DNA of 64,000 nt, from the NCBI RefSeq assembly GCF_032854445.1, contig NC_088298.1, positions 3,594,160 to 3,658,159 of the forward strand. The letters are read 5' to 3'. The DNA comes from Liolophura sinensis. Taxonomy: Eukaryota > Mollusca > Polyplacophora > Chitonida > Chitonidae. Positions 36,656-47,237 of this stretch are shown here, one piece after another (positions within the stretch are counted from its first letter, which is position 1; the number at the start of each line of letters is the position of its first letter). The notes beneath the pieces were generated by a model that did no database searches, was not told the origin of the DNA, and saw only the letters and a list, made by a program, of their open reading frames with translations. The translations under genes were made by a program, and so were the position numbers.

Positions 36656-36995
36656 GCTAGCCCCAACAACTACACCACATAACAAAATGCAACGTCTTTC
36701 ATGCATGGATGTTATGTATAGCGTATACTGCTTAGCTATTAAGCAGCCCAAAGTCTTTTGAGAAGCCATACTATCAAAGTAGGATGATATCCCTCTGCTG
36801 TCAGAAAGACATTGTAACCAACTGACAATTCGTCTCTGCTCAGTAATGTGCCGTGGCGTAGTATCTATAGTGTGTCAGCGTCGTAGACGGCAAATACGGG
36901 GCTCAACCCCAGATCATAGCTATAAGGCTATAGCATCAGTATTCTTGACACATACTCTCTCATTAGGCGCTCAGCATAAGAGGAACGGACCAAAT

Positions 36996-37281
36996 GATTT
37001 ATTAATTTATTTATTTACTTATTTATTTAGTTGATTGGTGTTTTACGCCATACTCAAAAATATTTCACTTATACGACGGTGACCAGCATTATGGTAGGTG
37101 GAAATCAGGCAGAGCCCGGGGGAAACCCACGACCATACGCAGGTTGAAGCCACACCTTCCCAGGTACGGCAGGAGAGGAAGCAAAGAAGAGGTGGATTTG
37201 AACTCACAGCAACCGCATTGGTGAGACTCATGGGTCATTAGGCTGCGCTAGCGCGCTAACCAACTGAGCTACGGAGGCCCC
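36996..37281 (-). repeat. tRNA-derived SINE (family 1) in unit C/D intergenic region
   Basis: Full length, with the head at the right (GCGCTAACCAACTGAGCTAC then GGAGGCCCC). Confidence 0.75.
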
Positions 37282-37530
37282 TATGAACAAAGTCCTGGTC
37301 GCCATTGTCAGTGTATTGTGACTGGGTGCGGCGTCGTGTCTGGTGTCTTCGGCATGGCGATCTAGTTAGGCGGCACTATAAACAGTGTCTGCATTACAAA
37401 CGGACTGCTACAAAGAGACACAGTCGTGATATGAACCAAACTACGTTGAAAGCGACGTTAAACTCCATTAAACAAGCAAACTCAGCAATATTCAGTGCCG
37501 AAGAACGTGTTTACGTCGCTTCATTGATAA
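37282..37530 (-). repeat. SINE family 2-like repeat in unit C/D intergenic region
   Basis: It contains the uninterrupted CACTATAAACAGTGTCTGCA site, as in the other intact units. Confidence 0.65.
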
Positions 37531-37630
37531 TCTTCCTAAGTAATTTAGACAGGAACAATAAAAGCGCCGTTTACAACAACAACAGGAACAAAAACAAACA
37601 AATAATCCATTCCCAACGGCCGTGTTTTAG

Positions 37631-37636
37631 TTTATT
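37631..37636 (-). terminator. Poly(A) signal of gene copy D
   Basis: Conserved minus-strand AATAAA lies about 305 bp after the stop codon of copy D. Confidence 0.55.
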
Positions 37637-37940
37637 TTAACTAAAATAGTTACAAAGTACAGCGTGATATGATATACGTAACAATTAAGTTGTTGAAAGG
37701 GTTTACCAGATCGAAGCTAACACTTTCGGGTCATCAAGCACTAAGTTTACGTGGTAATAGACAGTAGGATTACGACAGTCGGCTTGTGTCAGGTAATGTG
37801 TCCCATTTTCCTGTAGAGTAATTAAGTCAAATCTAAATATTTTTGTGTGTGTTTTCTTTAAGTTTTAGTCGGTCATGAAGTTGAACTTTTGAAATATAAG
37901 AAGTGGCTAATTGTATGGGATCGGTTCAGTTTTGCATTGC

Positions 37941-40900
37941 CTACATTCTGAGAAGCAGAGAGCTCATTCCCTGGTCTTCTTCGGGCAAAATGGCTGTTGC
38001 CACAGGTAGAGATGTTTCTCCAGCAGCAAGGGTGTCAGCAGCAGGAGGAGGAGCCTCTACTTTATCAGGAGCAGATAACTCTGAAGGTTTTTTCTCGACC
38101 ACGTCATCTCCGTGGCTGTTAGGAGGAACGAAAACTTCCTCTTGTGGATCTTCTGGCAACTCTTCTTGTTCAATGGCTATATTGCTGCCGGCGTCCACTC
38201 TGTGAACAGGGATGACCTCCGTGCCGGATGTGGCGGACTTTACGGAGACTACATCATCTCTGTCGGAAATGTCGACCATGGTTTTTTCCCGCTTCGCCTT
38301 CTCCCGTTCTCGCTTGGCCTCCTTCTCGGCCTCTTTCACCTTCTCCTTCTCTCGCTGTGCTTTCCGTTTAAGCCACGCCTCGTGCTTCTTGTCCCGGGTT
38401 TCCTTCTCGAAAGTAAACCATGGACGCTTTTCGATGTGGAGGTGATCAAAGGCGTGCTCGATGCTGGCTAACTCCTGTCCCTCGATGGTGTAGATCGGCA
38501 GTTTCCGCTCCCCGAGTCGGTGATGGGTCAACATGAATATGTTAATCATGTCGACGGCGTCCTGGGCGTCATACGGGCCGTACATGTCTGTCCACACAGC
38601 CCGACCTGAAACAACAGACAGAACAAAAAATAATCAACTTCCCACTGCCTGGCATCATGACCTGAATCAATATCAGTTAAAGGGTGATCAACAGGAGATG
38701 AAGTCGTAATAAACAACAGATCATATTAAACAGCTTGGACCCGACAGGAGCTTTAGCACGTAAACTAATCCTATAATTTGTGCACAGATTCATACAAAAC
38801 ATATAAAATATTTAAATATTTACAGAATACGCTAGCGATATGCAAAGACAACCATTAAGCAACTCACCATCCTTTCCAATTAGACAACGGGGAAACTGTC
38901 CCGGATCCGTTTCACGACCGTATTTTTCAAAATCCCTCCTGGAAGAAAAAATATTCGGCTTTATTTTATTCACTTTTTACTTAGCTCACGCGTAAACAAG
39001 TTACCAAAATTTCAGGAAATTTGTCGTTTATCAGAGTCATATTATTTGTTCTCTAACCAACTTGTTGTTTTGTTTATTTATTTATTTATTTGATTGGTGT
39101 TACGCCGTACTCAACAATGTTTCATTTATACGATGGCGGCCAGCATTATGGTGGGAGGAAACCAGGCAGACCCGAGGGAAACCCAAGACCATCCGCAGGT
39201 TGATGCAACACCTTCCCAAGTACGATATTGTTTTCTTTTCTGAGAAACAGGAAAACGGGGGGGGGGGGAATGAACGATCGACTATGACCATGTATAGGAA
39301 ATATGCAAATAACTTACTGGGCTTTTCTATTGGACGACATATACCAGTAATATCCCACTATAGAGAAAAGAAGGAGGAGCAAAATGCCGACCACGCCCAT
39401 GACGATGTATATGTCATTGTCAGGTGATGTCGATGTTGATGACGTGTCAGGGGTCGGACCGGGCTCTGGAGAAGAAATACCAAGTAAAATTTGAATTACT
39501 CAATATATAAACGAACATACTGACCTTTTTGTCCAAAGCTGACCTTTATTTCGATTTTCTTTTTTCCCAATCACATAATATGTGTACATTCACGTCAGTA
39601 TAGCAACCACAATTGGCATTTTTACACAGTAGTATATGTAAGCACTAGTGTCTACTTTAAAACGATTTTCTAAACACAGGGACATCTTCTGCCATTTTCT
39701 CTGGAATTTTGACAGTCTCATTTTTCAGTGAGATATATTTTTCTGGTTTATTATTGGGGTGTACCTTGTATAGGTACAACATGAACTCGCAGCGTTTGTT
39801 ATTCAACTTGCACAACTCTTATTCAACAGTCATACTATATACTTGGAAAAAATTCAGGGAATGGTAACAAAAACCACACGGACATCTACATATCATCGCC
39901 ATAATACAACACAGTGTCTCACCGGACACCAACGTGACCAGTTCCTCACATCGTCACGATAACTCGCCTTTCATTTCGTAACGTCAAGTTAAAAATCAAT
40001 GTTTATATAAACGACTTCAAGTCCGTTCATCTGTTTATAAATCATATAAAAGGCCAAACCATTTTGTTAAGTGAAAGTCCTAAAGCCCGCGCAAATATGA
40101 AAACAGCTACATGCTTGAAGCTACACCACTTTAGTCCAAATTACTTTAGGTCAGTAGGCCTATAATCATGAAGATATATATACCTCCATGGTACAATGTT
40201 TCCCATTATAAAGAATTAGAACTGTTTGTAGTGTCTTGGTGAAAATCGTGGCCGTTTGCGCAGTCTAATTGTGGCGGTTTGAACAGTGTATTGTGGCTGT
40301 TTGCGCAATTTATTGTGGACGTTTGCGCAGTCTGTCGTTTGTTAAAGACAACTTGTAGCCTATTCCACAAATATGGCGTGTGTATCTTTACGCGGCCGCC
40401 CTAGTTTACATAAAGATTTTCATTGACGGTGGTTTTCTCCAGGCACTCCGGCTTTTTCCGCCCATACAACTTTATGTCACAAATTCTTTAGAACGGTGTT
40501 AAGAAACAATTAAATAAATCAACACATCAATAATTACCGGAAACAAATGAGCCAATACGCACATAATGTGTGCAGGAAAAGTTTTCAGAACTAGAATGCA
40601 GAATTCGTAAAACGCCATCTCGCCTAAAACAACCGCCCAAAGCCATGTAGGCTACACTTTAGTTCTTACGTGTACTTCTAGCATGTGGTCACACTTTTTG
40701 ATGTACGTGTTCTCATAAGCACACTTAGCTAAATGCAAAAGACACGCAGAAGTGCTTTATCCACCATTTGAACCCCTGTGTAAAGTCTCTCCCATTTGCG
40801 AATACCCCCACCTTTTCCGTAAACTCCCCTCAGTCCAACGTTTTTTTAATTTCACCACAACATACAGGTTGGTGCCGTATTTAATTTTTGCACCTAAGGC

Positions 40901-41131
40901 TCTCCATTTAAAGATGAAGAGGGAAGCAGTAGATCAAATATGCCTTAGCTCACCAGTGTCAAATTGAATTCCATTACGAATCTTACCTTGCCCAGTGTTT
41001 ACAGTCGGCACAGTAGTACCAGTCGATTTAGCTGTTGTCGTAATAGTTTCTCGTCCAGTCAGTGGTAGGGCAGATGTCTTGTGTACACAATAGTTGAAAA
41101 GAAACAGCAAAGAAAATCTGAAAACGTTCAT
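37941..41131 (-). CDS. Tandem type I membrane protein gene, copy D
   Basis: Exons 41131-40954, 39465-39318, 38938-38868 and 38605-37941 (178+148+71+665 bp) encode 353 residues without interruption. The signal peptide, stalk, membrane segment, exon 3 motif and exon 4 segments are as in copy B. Notable differences are Leu for Arg in the exon 3 CRIGKD motif (RCLIGKD), AFDHLH for AFGHLH in the conserved cytosolic segment, and PPPAADTLAAG in the proline tract. The A-rich run reads GAAAAAACCATG, in frame. This is the last complete unit before the 20-kb insertion. Confidence 0.85.
39071..39205 (-). repeat. SINE family 1 fragment in intron 2 of copy D
   Basis: The same fragment and position as in the other copies. 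Confidence 0.75.
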
Positions 41132-41188
41132 CTTTTCTGTGCGGCGATTCGTCAACTGGGACAATAGCCCCAAGCGCGTGAGCGATTG

Positions 41189-41278
41189 TGACGTCATGAA
41201 ATCATGTGACGTCTATAGGACAGCGGAACGTCCCGAAGTCTTCCGATCGAACGACGTCGTTTCCGCTAACTTTTTATA
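41189..41278 (-). promoter_or_regulatory. Core promoter region of copy D
   Basis: TATAAAAA lies at 41278-41271 and TGACGTCA at 41196-41189. A neighbouring site has changed to TGTGACGTCT. Confidence 0.55.
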
Positions 41279-41619
41279 ATGAGAAACTCGAGGACGAGCT
41301 ACACAGACGGTCCAAATGACAGTAAAACGCATCGTTTTCTGCTGTGACGTTGCAGTGCGTGTGTACTTCATATATGTTTTATGATCTCACCTACACCGAT
41401 AATTGTGACATAATAAAGGAAAGAACAAATGAGTTCACAGCTATGGACCATCTTGATACAGGAGGTTTGCGAGTTCCCCCATTCGATCAGTTTATAAGTC
41501 ATGCTTGCGAAACCCAAACCTAAGTCTGGGAAACCACCGCACTGAGCCATGTAGATATCTGACAACCTTACTGACATAAAGCCGCTGAATCACTAGCAAG
41601 AATTGGCTTTCTCTCTAAT

Positions 41620-42195
41620 GGATTAAGATAAAAAAACCGCTGATAACTAAAGGCAAGGAATGTAAATGAATAGGAGCTAACTCAAACCAAGGATTGTAAC
41701 GAAACGGTACTAACTCAAGTCACGGATTGTAAATGATCCCGTAATAAATCAAGCCACGGATTGTAAATGAACCAGTAATAACTGAAACAAAGAAATGTGA
41801 ATGAACCAGTGCTAACGAAGGCTGGCATTACCCCAGATTTAAGCTGGTTAAATGAGGCGGTGGACCTAAGATGATTAAATGAACAGGTAGGCCCAGTACT
41901 CCAGACCCAAGATGGTTAAATGAACGGGTAGACTAAACCTAAAATGGTTAAATGAACACATGGTGGGTATAGTACCCCAAACCTGAGATGGTTAAATGAA
42001 CTGGTGGGCATAGTTCCACAATCTTTAGACGATTAAATTAGCTGATGGGCTTAGTGTCTTAAATCTAAGATGGTTTAATACAGGTGGGTCTAGTACCCAA
42101 ACCTAAAATGGATAAGTGAGCTGTTAGGCCTATTACCCCAAACCTCAGATGGTTAAATGAGCTGATGTTATTTCAAACCTATATACTCGTTAAAT
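41620..42195. repeat. Two minisatellites upstream of copy D
   Basis: The same unit types as in the other units, with fewer units of the 34-bp type than upstream of B and C. Confidence 0.7.
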
Positions 42196-42544
42196 AAACC
42201 GGCGCTACCCCCAACAACTACACCACATAACAAAATGCAACGTTTTTCATGCATGGATGTTATGTACAGCGCATACTGTTTAGCTATTAAGCAGCCCAAA
42301 GTCTTTTGAGAAGCCATACTATCAAAGTAGGATGATATCCCACTGCTGTCAGAAAGACATTGGAACCAACTGACAATTCGTATCTGCTCAGTAATGTGCC
42401 GTGGCGTAGTATCTATATTGTGTCAGCGTCGTAGACGGCAAGTACGGGGTTCAACCCCAGGTCATAGCTATAAAGCTATAGCATCAGTATTCTTGACATA
42501 TACTATCTCATTAGGCGCTCAGCATAAGAGGAATGGACCAAGTG

Positions 42545-42813
42545 ATTTATTTATTTATTTATTTAGTTGATTGGTGTTTTACGCCATACTCAAAAATATT
42601 TCACTTATAACGACGGCGAACAGCATTATGGTAGGTGGAAACCGAGCAGAGCTCAGGGGGATCCCACGACCATACCCAATTTGCAGCTACACCATCCTAC
42701 GGCAGGAGAGGAAGCAAACAAGAGCTGGATTTGAACTCACAGAAACCACATTGGTGAGACTCCTGGGTCATTAGGCTGCGCCAGCGCCCTAACCAACTGA
42801 GCTACGGAGGCCC
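42545..42813 (-). repeat. tRNA-derived SINE (family 1) in unit D/E intergenic region
   Basis: Full length, with the tail at the left and the head at the right (GCGCCCTAACCAACTGAGCT), just left of the split SINE family 2-like repeat. Confidence 0.75.
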
Positions 42814-42911
42814 CTAGTCCTGGTCGCCATTGTCAGTATATTGTGACTGGGTGCGGCGTCGTGTCTGGTGTCTTCGGCATGGCGATCTAGTGAGGCGGCA
42901 CTATAAACAGT
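42814..42911 (-). repeat. Left part of the SINE family 2-like repeat split by the Polinton
   Basis: GTCCTGGTCGCCATTGTCAG to GGCACTATAAACAGT. The rest of the same repeat resumes at 63042 (GTCTGCATTACAAACGG). The six last bases, AACAGT, are the left target duplication. Confidence 0.85.
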
Positions 42912-43071
42912 AGTAGTTGAGAATGTGGCTTTGGTGTCGTTTTGAGGAGGAGGTTTTGAGTGTGGTGATGTGGTGGTGACGTCACACCTGCCGCCAGCCC
43001 GAAGGGCTGGTGGCAGGTGTGACGTCACCCCTTCCAAACATTCGCTGGGGCCGTTTGGGTAGTTGGGTGGG
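42912..43071 (+). repeat. Left terminal inverted repeat of the Polinton
   Basis: It pairs with 62871-63035. The two differ at the first base (A against G) and by a 13-bp duplication (GGAGGAGGTTTGA) in the right copy. It contains the palindrome at 42975-43029 and ends near AGTTGGGTGGG. Confidence 0.85.
42975..43029. repeat. Palindrome with CRE sites in the left terminal repeat
   Basis: GGTGACGTCACACCTGCCGC through GAAGGGC to GCAGGTGTGACGTCACC folds on itself almost perfectly. TGACGTCA lies at both stem ends (42977-42984 and 43020-43027). Confidence 0.85.
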
Positions 43072-43200
43072 TTTTTTCCACGCCGCGGGGTATATGTGAT
43101 ATGGAGTGATAAGGAGTGATGTGTGTAGTAGACTAGCGTATAGTATAACAGTATATGAAAAAAGTATAAAAAAAACTTCTTTACTGGATCATATGCAATA
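43072..43200 (+). promoter_or_regulatory. Terminal promoter-like module, copy 1
   Basis: TTTTTTCCACGCCGCGGGG, GAGTGATGTGTGTAGTAGAC, TAGCGTATAGTATAACAGTA and an A-rich TATGAAAAAAGTATAAAAAA follow the terminal repeat. The same order recurs at 43685-43800, about 47740-47830 and 58850-58930, and the A-rich end again near 62370. TATA-like sequences in it suggest promoter activity (inference). Confidence 0.45.
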
Positions 43201-43655
43201 AGACATGCTGCATTTCATTGCTGAAAATTACTTTTTCAGAGCTGTTTACCGTTATGTAAGCACTTGCGACAAATGTGTTTTCCATCACCTGTAGATGGTG
43301 TGTCGATATGGTTTCCACTCCATGTAGGTGACATGTATAAGGGTGTACTCCCCAGCTCGCTGGCGCAGTGGCTGACGCAGTGGCTGGTTGACTGACTGGC
43401 AACAATGTATACAATGTATACAAGACGCAGCCGATTCAAAACAAAAACCACTTGTCAAAACAAAACACAGCTGACAATGATATGTTTCCTGAACAATGGT
43501 CAACGGGAATACCTATCTGGATGGTTCCTATATTTTATGTATGAAAAAAAGGGACTGGGTCGGTGTGCCAGTGTGTCATGCTAGGGCTGCTATCTATCGG
43601 AATGGTTCCTATGTATTATGTATTAAAAAAAAATTTTTTTTAGCGGATTGACGCT
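43187..43655 (+). repeat. Direct repeat shared with 45359-45626
   Basis: GCAATAAGACATGCTGCATT at the start and TAGCGGATTGACGCTT at the end match 45359-45626, which lacks an internal block of about 200 bp (43226-43426). The block contains GTATACAATGTATACAA and no recognisable gene. Confidence 0.75.
43552..43624 (+). repeat. Recurring element motif, copy 1
   Basis: GGGTCGGTGTGCCAGTGTGT, CATGCTAGGGCTGCTATCTA and TCGGAATGGTTCCTATGTAT. Other copies lie at 45524, 49471, 56683 (inverted) and 62841. Confidence 0.75.
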
Positions 43656-43658
43656 TGG

Positions 43659-43990
43659 TGTGACGTCACCCCTTCCAAACATTCGCTGGGGAAGTTTTGT
43701 GGGTTTTTTTCCACGCCGCGGGGCATATGTGATAAGGAGTGATAAGGAGTGATGTGTGTAGTAGACTAGCGTATAGTATAACCGTATAACAGTATAGGAA
43801 AAAAAAAGAGAAAAAAAGAGGCAAAACGTCGGCTTGTAAAGTTGAGTGGGACAGCTCGAAAAGAGCTCCCGGGCGCCAAAGCGGACCAATGGGTGAGCCG
43901 GATTTACCCCCAAACTGCCCAATGGGGGGCCCGCAAAACGGACCTATCCGTGGGGCGAAGGGGAAAAAATGAACCAATCGGTTTATGTAA
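43659..43990 (+). promoter_or_regulatory. Promoter-like module copy 2 with CCAAT-box array
   Basis: It repeats the terminal sequence GTGACGTCACCCCTTCCAAA and CATTCGCTGGGG, then the CACGCCGCGGGG module. A segment GCAAAACGTCGGCTTGTAAA, GTTGAGTGGGACAGCTCGAA and three CCAAT boxes (43886, 43919, 43974) follow. The C2H2 finger gene starts about 400 bp downstream on the same strand. Confidence 0.5.
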
Positions 43991-43997
43991 GGGGACT

Positions 43998-44094
43998 ACT
44001 TTCGCTTATGTAAGGGGACTATGTCACGTGCGCGGATGGAGATGGGCGTGGTGCGGTCATGTATCACTACGCGTGTCTCAGGTACAAAAAGACA
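43998..44094 (+). promoter_or_regulatory. Second repeated upstream module, copy 1
   Basis: TATGTAAGGGGACTATGTCA, CGTGCGCGGATGGAGATGGG and TATCACTACGCGTGTCTCAG then GTA recur directly at 47238-47333. It includes a CACGTG E-box. The end fits a splice donor (CAG/GTACAA), so the module may hold a 5' untranslated exon (inference). Confidence 0.4.
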
Positions 44095-44379
44095 GGTGCA
44101 GCAGTAGCAGATCACTTAAGCTGTAACATGCTACCACAAAGAGGTTAATCCCACTAATTGACTCATGTACATATGTAAATAGTATACCAACGCACTGCTG
44201 TTATGTAGCCAAAATATTCATGTGTTAAAAAAAAAAAAAAAATAAATAAAACACTGATTTGATGGGCCACGATATCCGCCAGGAAAGTGGCCCTAAAACC
44301 AGTAAATAAACAAAAATAGCAGATCACTTCACCCGAAGACACCGAGCGAGCGAGCGAACGAGCGAGCAAACAAGCGACG

Positions 44380-44822
44380 ATGGATCGAGAAGATTTCGGG
44401 CTGGTACAGACAAGAAGAAGAAGAAGACGTTGGAGGAGAAGAAGACGGAGAAGCTATTTACCCTGCGAGGTGTGCGAACGAGGATTTACCCGACGCGATA
44501 ACTGGCGACGGCATGCTAAAACACAGCACGGTGATAAGGAAAAGAAGAAGACGGAGAAGTATTTTTGCCGGGTGTGTGCCCAGCATTTTACCCGGGAGGA
44601 TAACTGGCTCCGGCACCAGCGGACGCATCACCAGCCCCAGACAAACAAAAGATTCACCTGCCCGACCTGGGCCGGGTGTTTTTTCACCGGGCGAATTTGA
44701 TCCGACATCACAGCGACATGGTAACAAAAAAGAACGTGTGTGGCATTGCGAAGACTGCGAGAAGTCTTTCTACCGGTTGTGGGATTGGCGGACCCATCAA
44801 CGTGGGAAACACGGCCCGGTAA
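44380..44822 (+). pseudogene. C2H2 zinc-finger gene of the Polinton, frame-broken
   Basis: The frame from ATG 44380 starts MDREDFGLVQT followed by an Arg-rich run and two C2H2 fingers: CEVCERGFTRRDNWRRHAKT.QH and CRVCAQHFTREDNWLRHQRT.HH. A third finger (CPTW..., FHRANLIRHH) and a fourth (CEDCEKSFYRLWDWRTHQ) follow, but in two other frames, so two indels are present. The fourth ends at a good splice donor (CCCG/GTAAGT at 44820). The fingers are spaced like the N-terminal finger region that precedes pPolB in some Polintons, and the polymerase N-terminal piece lies 1.45 kb downstream. A finger-polymerase gene with an intron is therefore plausible (inference). DNA or RNA binding is expected. Confidence 0.65.
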
Positions 44823-44823
44823 G

Positions 44824-45345
44824 TTCTTTTTTATTTTTTATTTTAATTTATTTAAAAATTATCTTTGAAAAAAAAAACAAAAAAAAACCCAGACCTGATC
44901 TTCCGCTGCCTGATATACGTATGTGGGGATGTAGTTCCTGTTCTTGAAGGAATTATGGCGGAGTAACATAGCATGCGCGATTTTAATCCTCAGCGAAAAC
45001 TAGGTCAACGCTGATCAATTGTTTAAATGTCGGTGTGAGAAAAAGACGCGATACAGCAGACGCCGCTTGATTATGGAGGTTGAAAAGCCACCGTATTGCG
45101 TGAATGGCCGGTTAGCTCAGTCGGCAGAGCGTCGGGCTAATAACGCGAATGTCACGGGTTCCAGCCCCATATCACCCAGTTGACATTTTTTGATTTTTGT
45201 TGGTGGGCATTGATTTTTTTCATTTTCGTTTCTTTGCATACTATTTCGTTTTAAATAACGACGAGTATGTTGAATTTGGGGATAGTCTTTAAAGTCCAAA
45301 TGTTGAATCATGTGCATGTATGAGTAGTTGCTTTCCGCGTTCAGC
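44824..45345 (+). repeat. Arm of internal inverted repeat (partner 57823-58195)
   Basis: ATTTTAATTTATTTAAAAAT, AGACCTGATCTTC, CTGCCTGATATACGTAT, GGAGGTTGAAAAGCCACCGT, the tRNA-like gene and GTCTTTAAAGTCCAAATGTT all occur in reverse order and orientation at 57823-58195. This arm has about 130 bp (44920-45055) not found in the partner. Confidence 0.8.
45106..45178 (+). tRNA. tRNA-Ile(AAT)-like gene, copy 1
   Basis: GGCCGGTTAGCTCAGTCGGC, an anticodon arm TCGGG-CTAATAA-CGCGA (anticodon AAT) and a T arm around CACGGGTTCCAGCCCC fit a tRNA-Ile. The A box (TAGCTCAGTCGG) and B box (GGTTCCAGCCC) are good. The acceptor stem pairs at about five of seven positions (3' strand ATCACCC), so this copy may be decayed. 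It lies inside the Polinton, in the presumed intron between the finger and polymerase pieces. Confidence 0.6.
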
Positions 45346-45358
45346 GTTGGTCATCTCA

Positions 45359-45626
45359 GCAATAAGACATGCTGCATTTCATTGCTGAAAATTACTATGC
45401 AGCCGATCAAAACAAAAACCACGTGTCTAAACAAAGCACAGCTGACAACGATATGTTTCCTGAACAATGGTGAACGGGAATACCTATCTGGATGGTTCCT
45501 ATGTTTTATGTATTAAAAAAAAGAGACTGGGTCAGTGTGTCATGCTAGGGCTGCTATCTATCGGAATGGTTCCTATGCATTATGTATTAAAAAAAAATTT
45601 TTTTTTAGCGGATTGACGCTTCATTT
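45359..45626 (+). repeat. Direct repeat shared with 43187-43655, with recurring motif copy 2
   Basis: CAATAAGACATGCTGCATTT to TTTTAGCGGATTGACGCTT. It contains the recurring motif at 45524-45589 (GGGTCAGTGTGTCATGCTAG, TATCTATCGGAATGGTTCCT). Confidence 0.75.
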
Positions 45627-45730
45627 TAATTAGTAGATTACCGTATAAAGTAGTTGTCTATCGGTCACCTTCAGACGTTGTTGTTGTTTCCAATTAATTA
45701 ATATTACGTAATATTACGCTTCGTATTCGC

Positions 45731-46088
45731 TAGATTTCTTATTGAAATAACAGTAGTTTTAGTTCAATATATTTAAGGATAGTTTTGTGTTTTAATAGTT
45801 TGTAACTCCAGTAAAGCTAGATAGAAAGCTTGAATAGCTTAGAGGATATTTCCTTATGTATTTCGTAGTAGAAATCCACGAATGTGTGCGATGTCAAATG
45901 TATGTAAACAAGGGGGATAACTCCTGATGGAATACGCTTAGCAGGGGCGACTACTTTTGTTGGAATTTTGGAAATAAGGGGCATAACTCTAAATGTCAAA
46001 CGACAATACGTGTCTGGAAAGAGTAATATATAGTAACTTTCTTTATTTTTTTGTTCCAAAACTGTATAGGGGTTTTGCAGAGTTAACA
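45731..46088 (+). repeat. Direct repeat of about 355 bp shared with 62432-62786
   Basis: TAGATTTCTTATTGAAATAA to TATAGGGGTTTTGCAGAGTT, nearly identical by eye in both places. The pair lies in direct orientation near the two ends of the element, where it could support recombination. No reading frame is shared that looks coding. Confidence 0.8.
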
Positions 46089-46271
46089 ATTGTATCAGTA
46101 TATATATAGATTTATTTCATTTAGTTCATATTTGTGTAAAGCAAACTCATGTCACAATTCATTTAAACACATTGTATTACTTTATTTGTATTACCATCAC
46201 CACCACCACCGACGACAACAAACCCAGCACGAGTAAAGCTCAAGTGAGTTTAGCGGGGGATGCCTCGCTGA

Positions 46272-47059
46272 AAGAAGAAGAAGAAAAGAAAAAACAGTCC
46301 AACGAGCCAGTTCGAGCCCGACCCGGTACAGCCTCACGAGGCTGTCTTGCCGAGCGGTGACAGTGACGTACGGGAGTTGTACCAGCGGCATTGGCAATCG
46401 ATCAGGACGCGTTTCCATCGCCACAAACCAATTCAAGACTGCTATAATTACCGACTGAGTGATCTCGGTGCTATCCCAGCCTATGTAGACGAGATTTACG
46501 AAGACCAGCCGACTACTTTCACTATCAATTACAGTTTTGGATATATCCTCCGCCACAAAGAGACGGGCCAGGTGCGGTATTATTACCCGAGCACCAACAA
46601 CACCCGAGTACTCGACGCACCGTACCGCGTGGCGAGTCGGGCTGACCTGCGAAGATTCCACACCCAGCATCTCCTCACCCAAGACCCGCTTACCTGGGCC
46701 CAAAAACAACGCCCCAATACGAAATGGACCGTCGACCTCATCACCAACGTGCTGTTTTTCGTCCACAAACTGCCACATCAGCCTATCGGTAAAGGTGGGG
46801 TAACGTTACCCTCTCACCTGACGGGAAACAAGGGGTTACACACGTTGGTGGGTGGAGCTCATGGTCCTTACAGGGACTATTTGTGTTTGTTTCGGTGTCT
46901 GGCCGTCCATCTAGACCAGGCCGCAGGTATCTGGAGGAAATGGAGATGGAGCCGAGGTATTTCCGCGGAGTACTCCTCAGTGCGCAGGACACGGTGGAAA
47001 GCCTGTTTCAAGTGAACGTGCACCGACGCCATTCGACGACCACCTATTTAGATCTGTAG
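46272..47059 (+). pseudogene. N-terminal fragment of Polinton DNA polymerase B (pPolB)
   Basis: The frame open from 46272 contains YNYRLSDLGAIPAYVDEIYE, TINYSFGYILRHKETGQVRY, QRPNTKWTVDLITNVLFFVH and YLCLFRCLAVHL. This is the conserved region I associate with the N-terminus of Polinton protein-primed polymerases. Around 46918 the similarity passes to another frame (YLEEMEMEPRYFRGVLLSAQ..., SLFQVNV), so there is an indel, and that frame stops at 47057-47059. No exonuclease or polymerase motifs follow, so the gene is truncated. The upstream border is unclear: a TGA at 46269 closes the frame, and an intron from the finger gene is possible. A histone-type stem-loop lies 66 bp after the stop. The product would have primed and copied element DNA in the nucleus. 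Confidence 0.7.
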
Positions 47060-47124
47060 AACGGTGCTATGGATACTCTACAAACCCTGCTCCTGTGCTC
47101 CTGTGCTCTTGTGACACTTCCGAC

Positions 47125-47140
47125 GGCCCTTTTCAGGGCC
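47125..47140 (+). terminator. Histone-mRNA-type 3' stem-loop, copy 1
   Basis: GGCCCTTTTCAGGGCC gives the canonical 6-bp stem and TTTC loop of replication-dependent histone mRNAs. CAACC follows, with a purine element CCCGAAAGAG about 12-20 bp downstream, as expected for the U7 snRNA site. It lies 66 bp after the stop of the polymerase fragment. The same 55-bp block recurs inverted at 59345-59410. Confidence 0.7.
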
Positions 47141-47237
47141 AACCAACTCTTCCCGAAAGAGTACTTTCTCAATCTAAGCACTAAAAAAAAGTGGATGTGT
47201 TTTTTTCTACTTCATGTAGATAAGCGTGCGAGAACGA

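Noticed and set aside
43842-44126. 94-codon frame partly similar to one at 47869
   Set aside because: The similarity comes from the shared CCAAT-box promoter-like module. The two frames are not kept in register.
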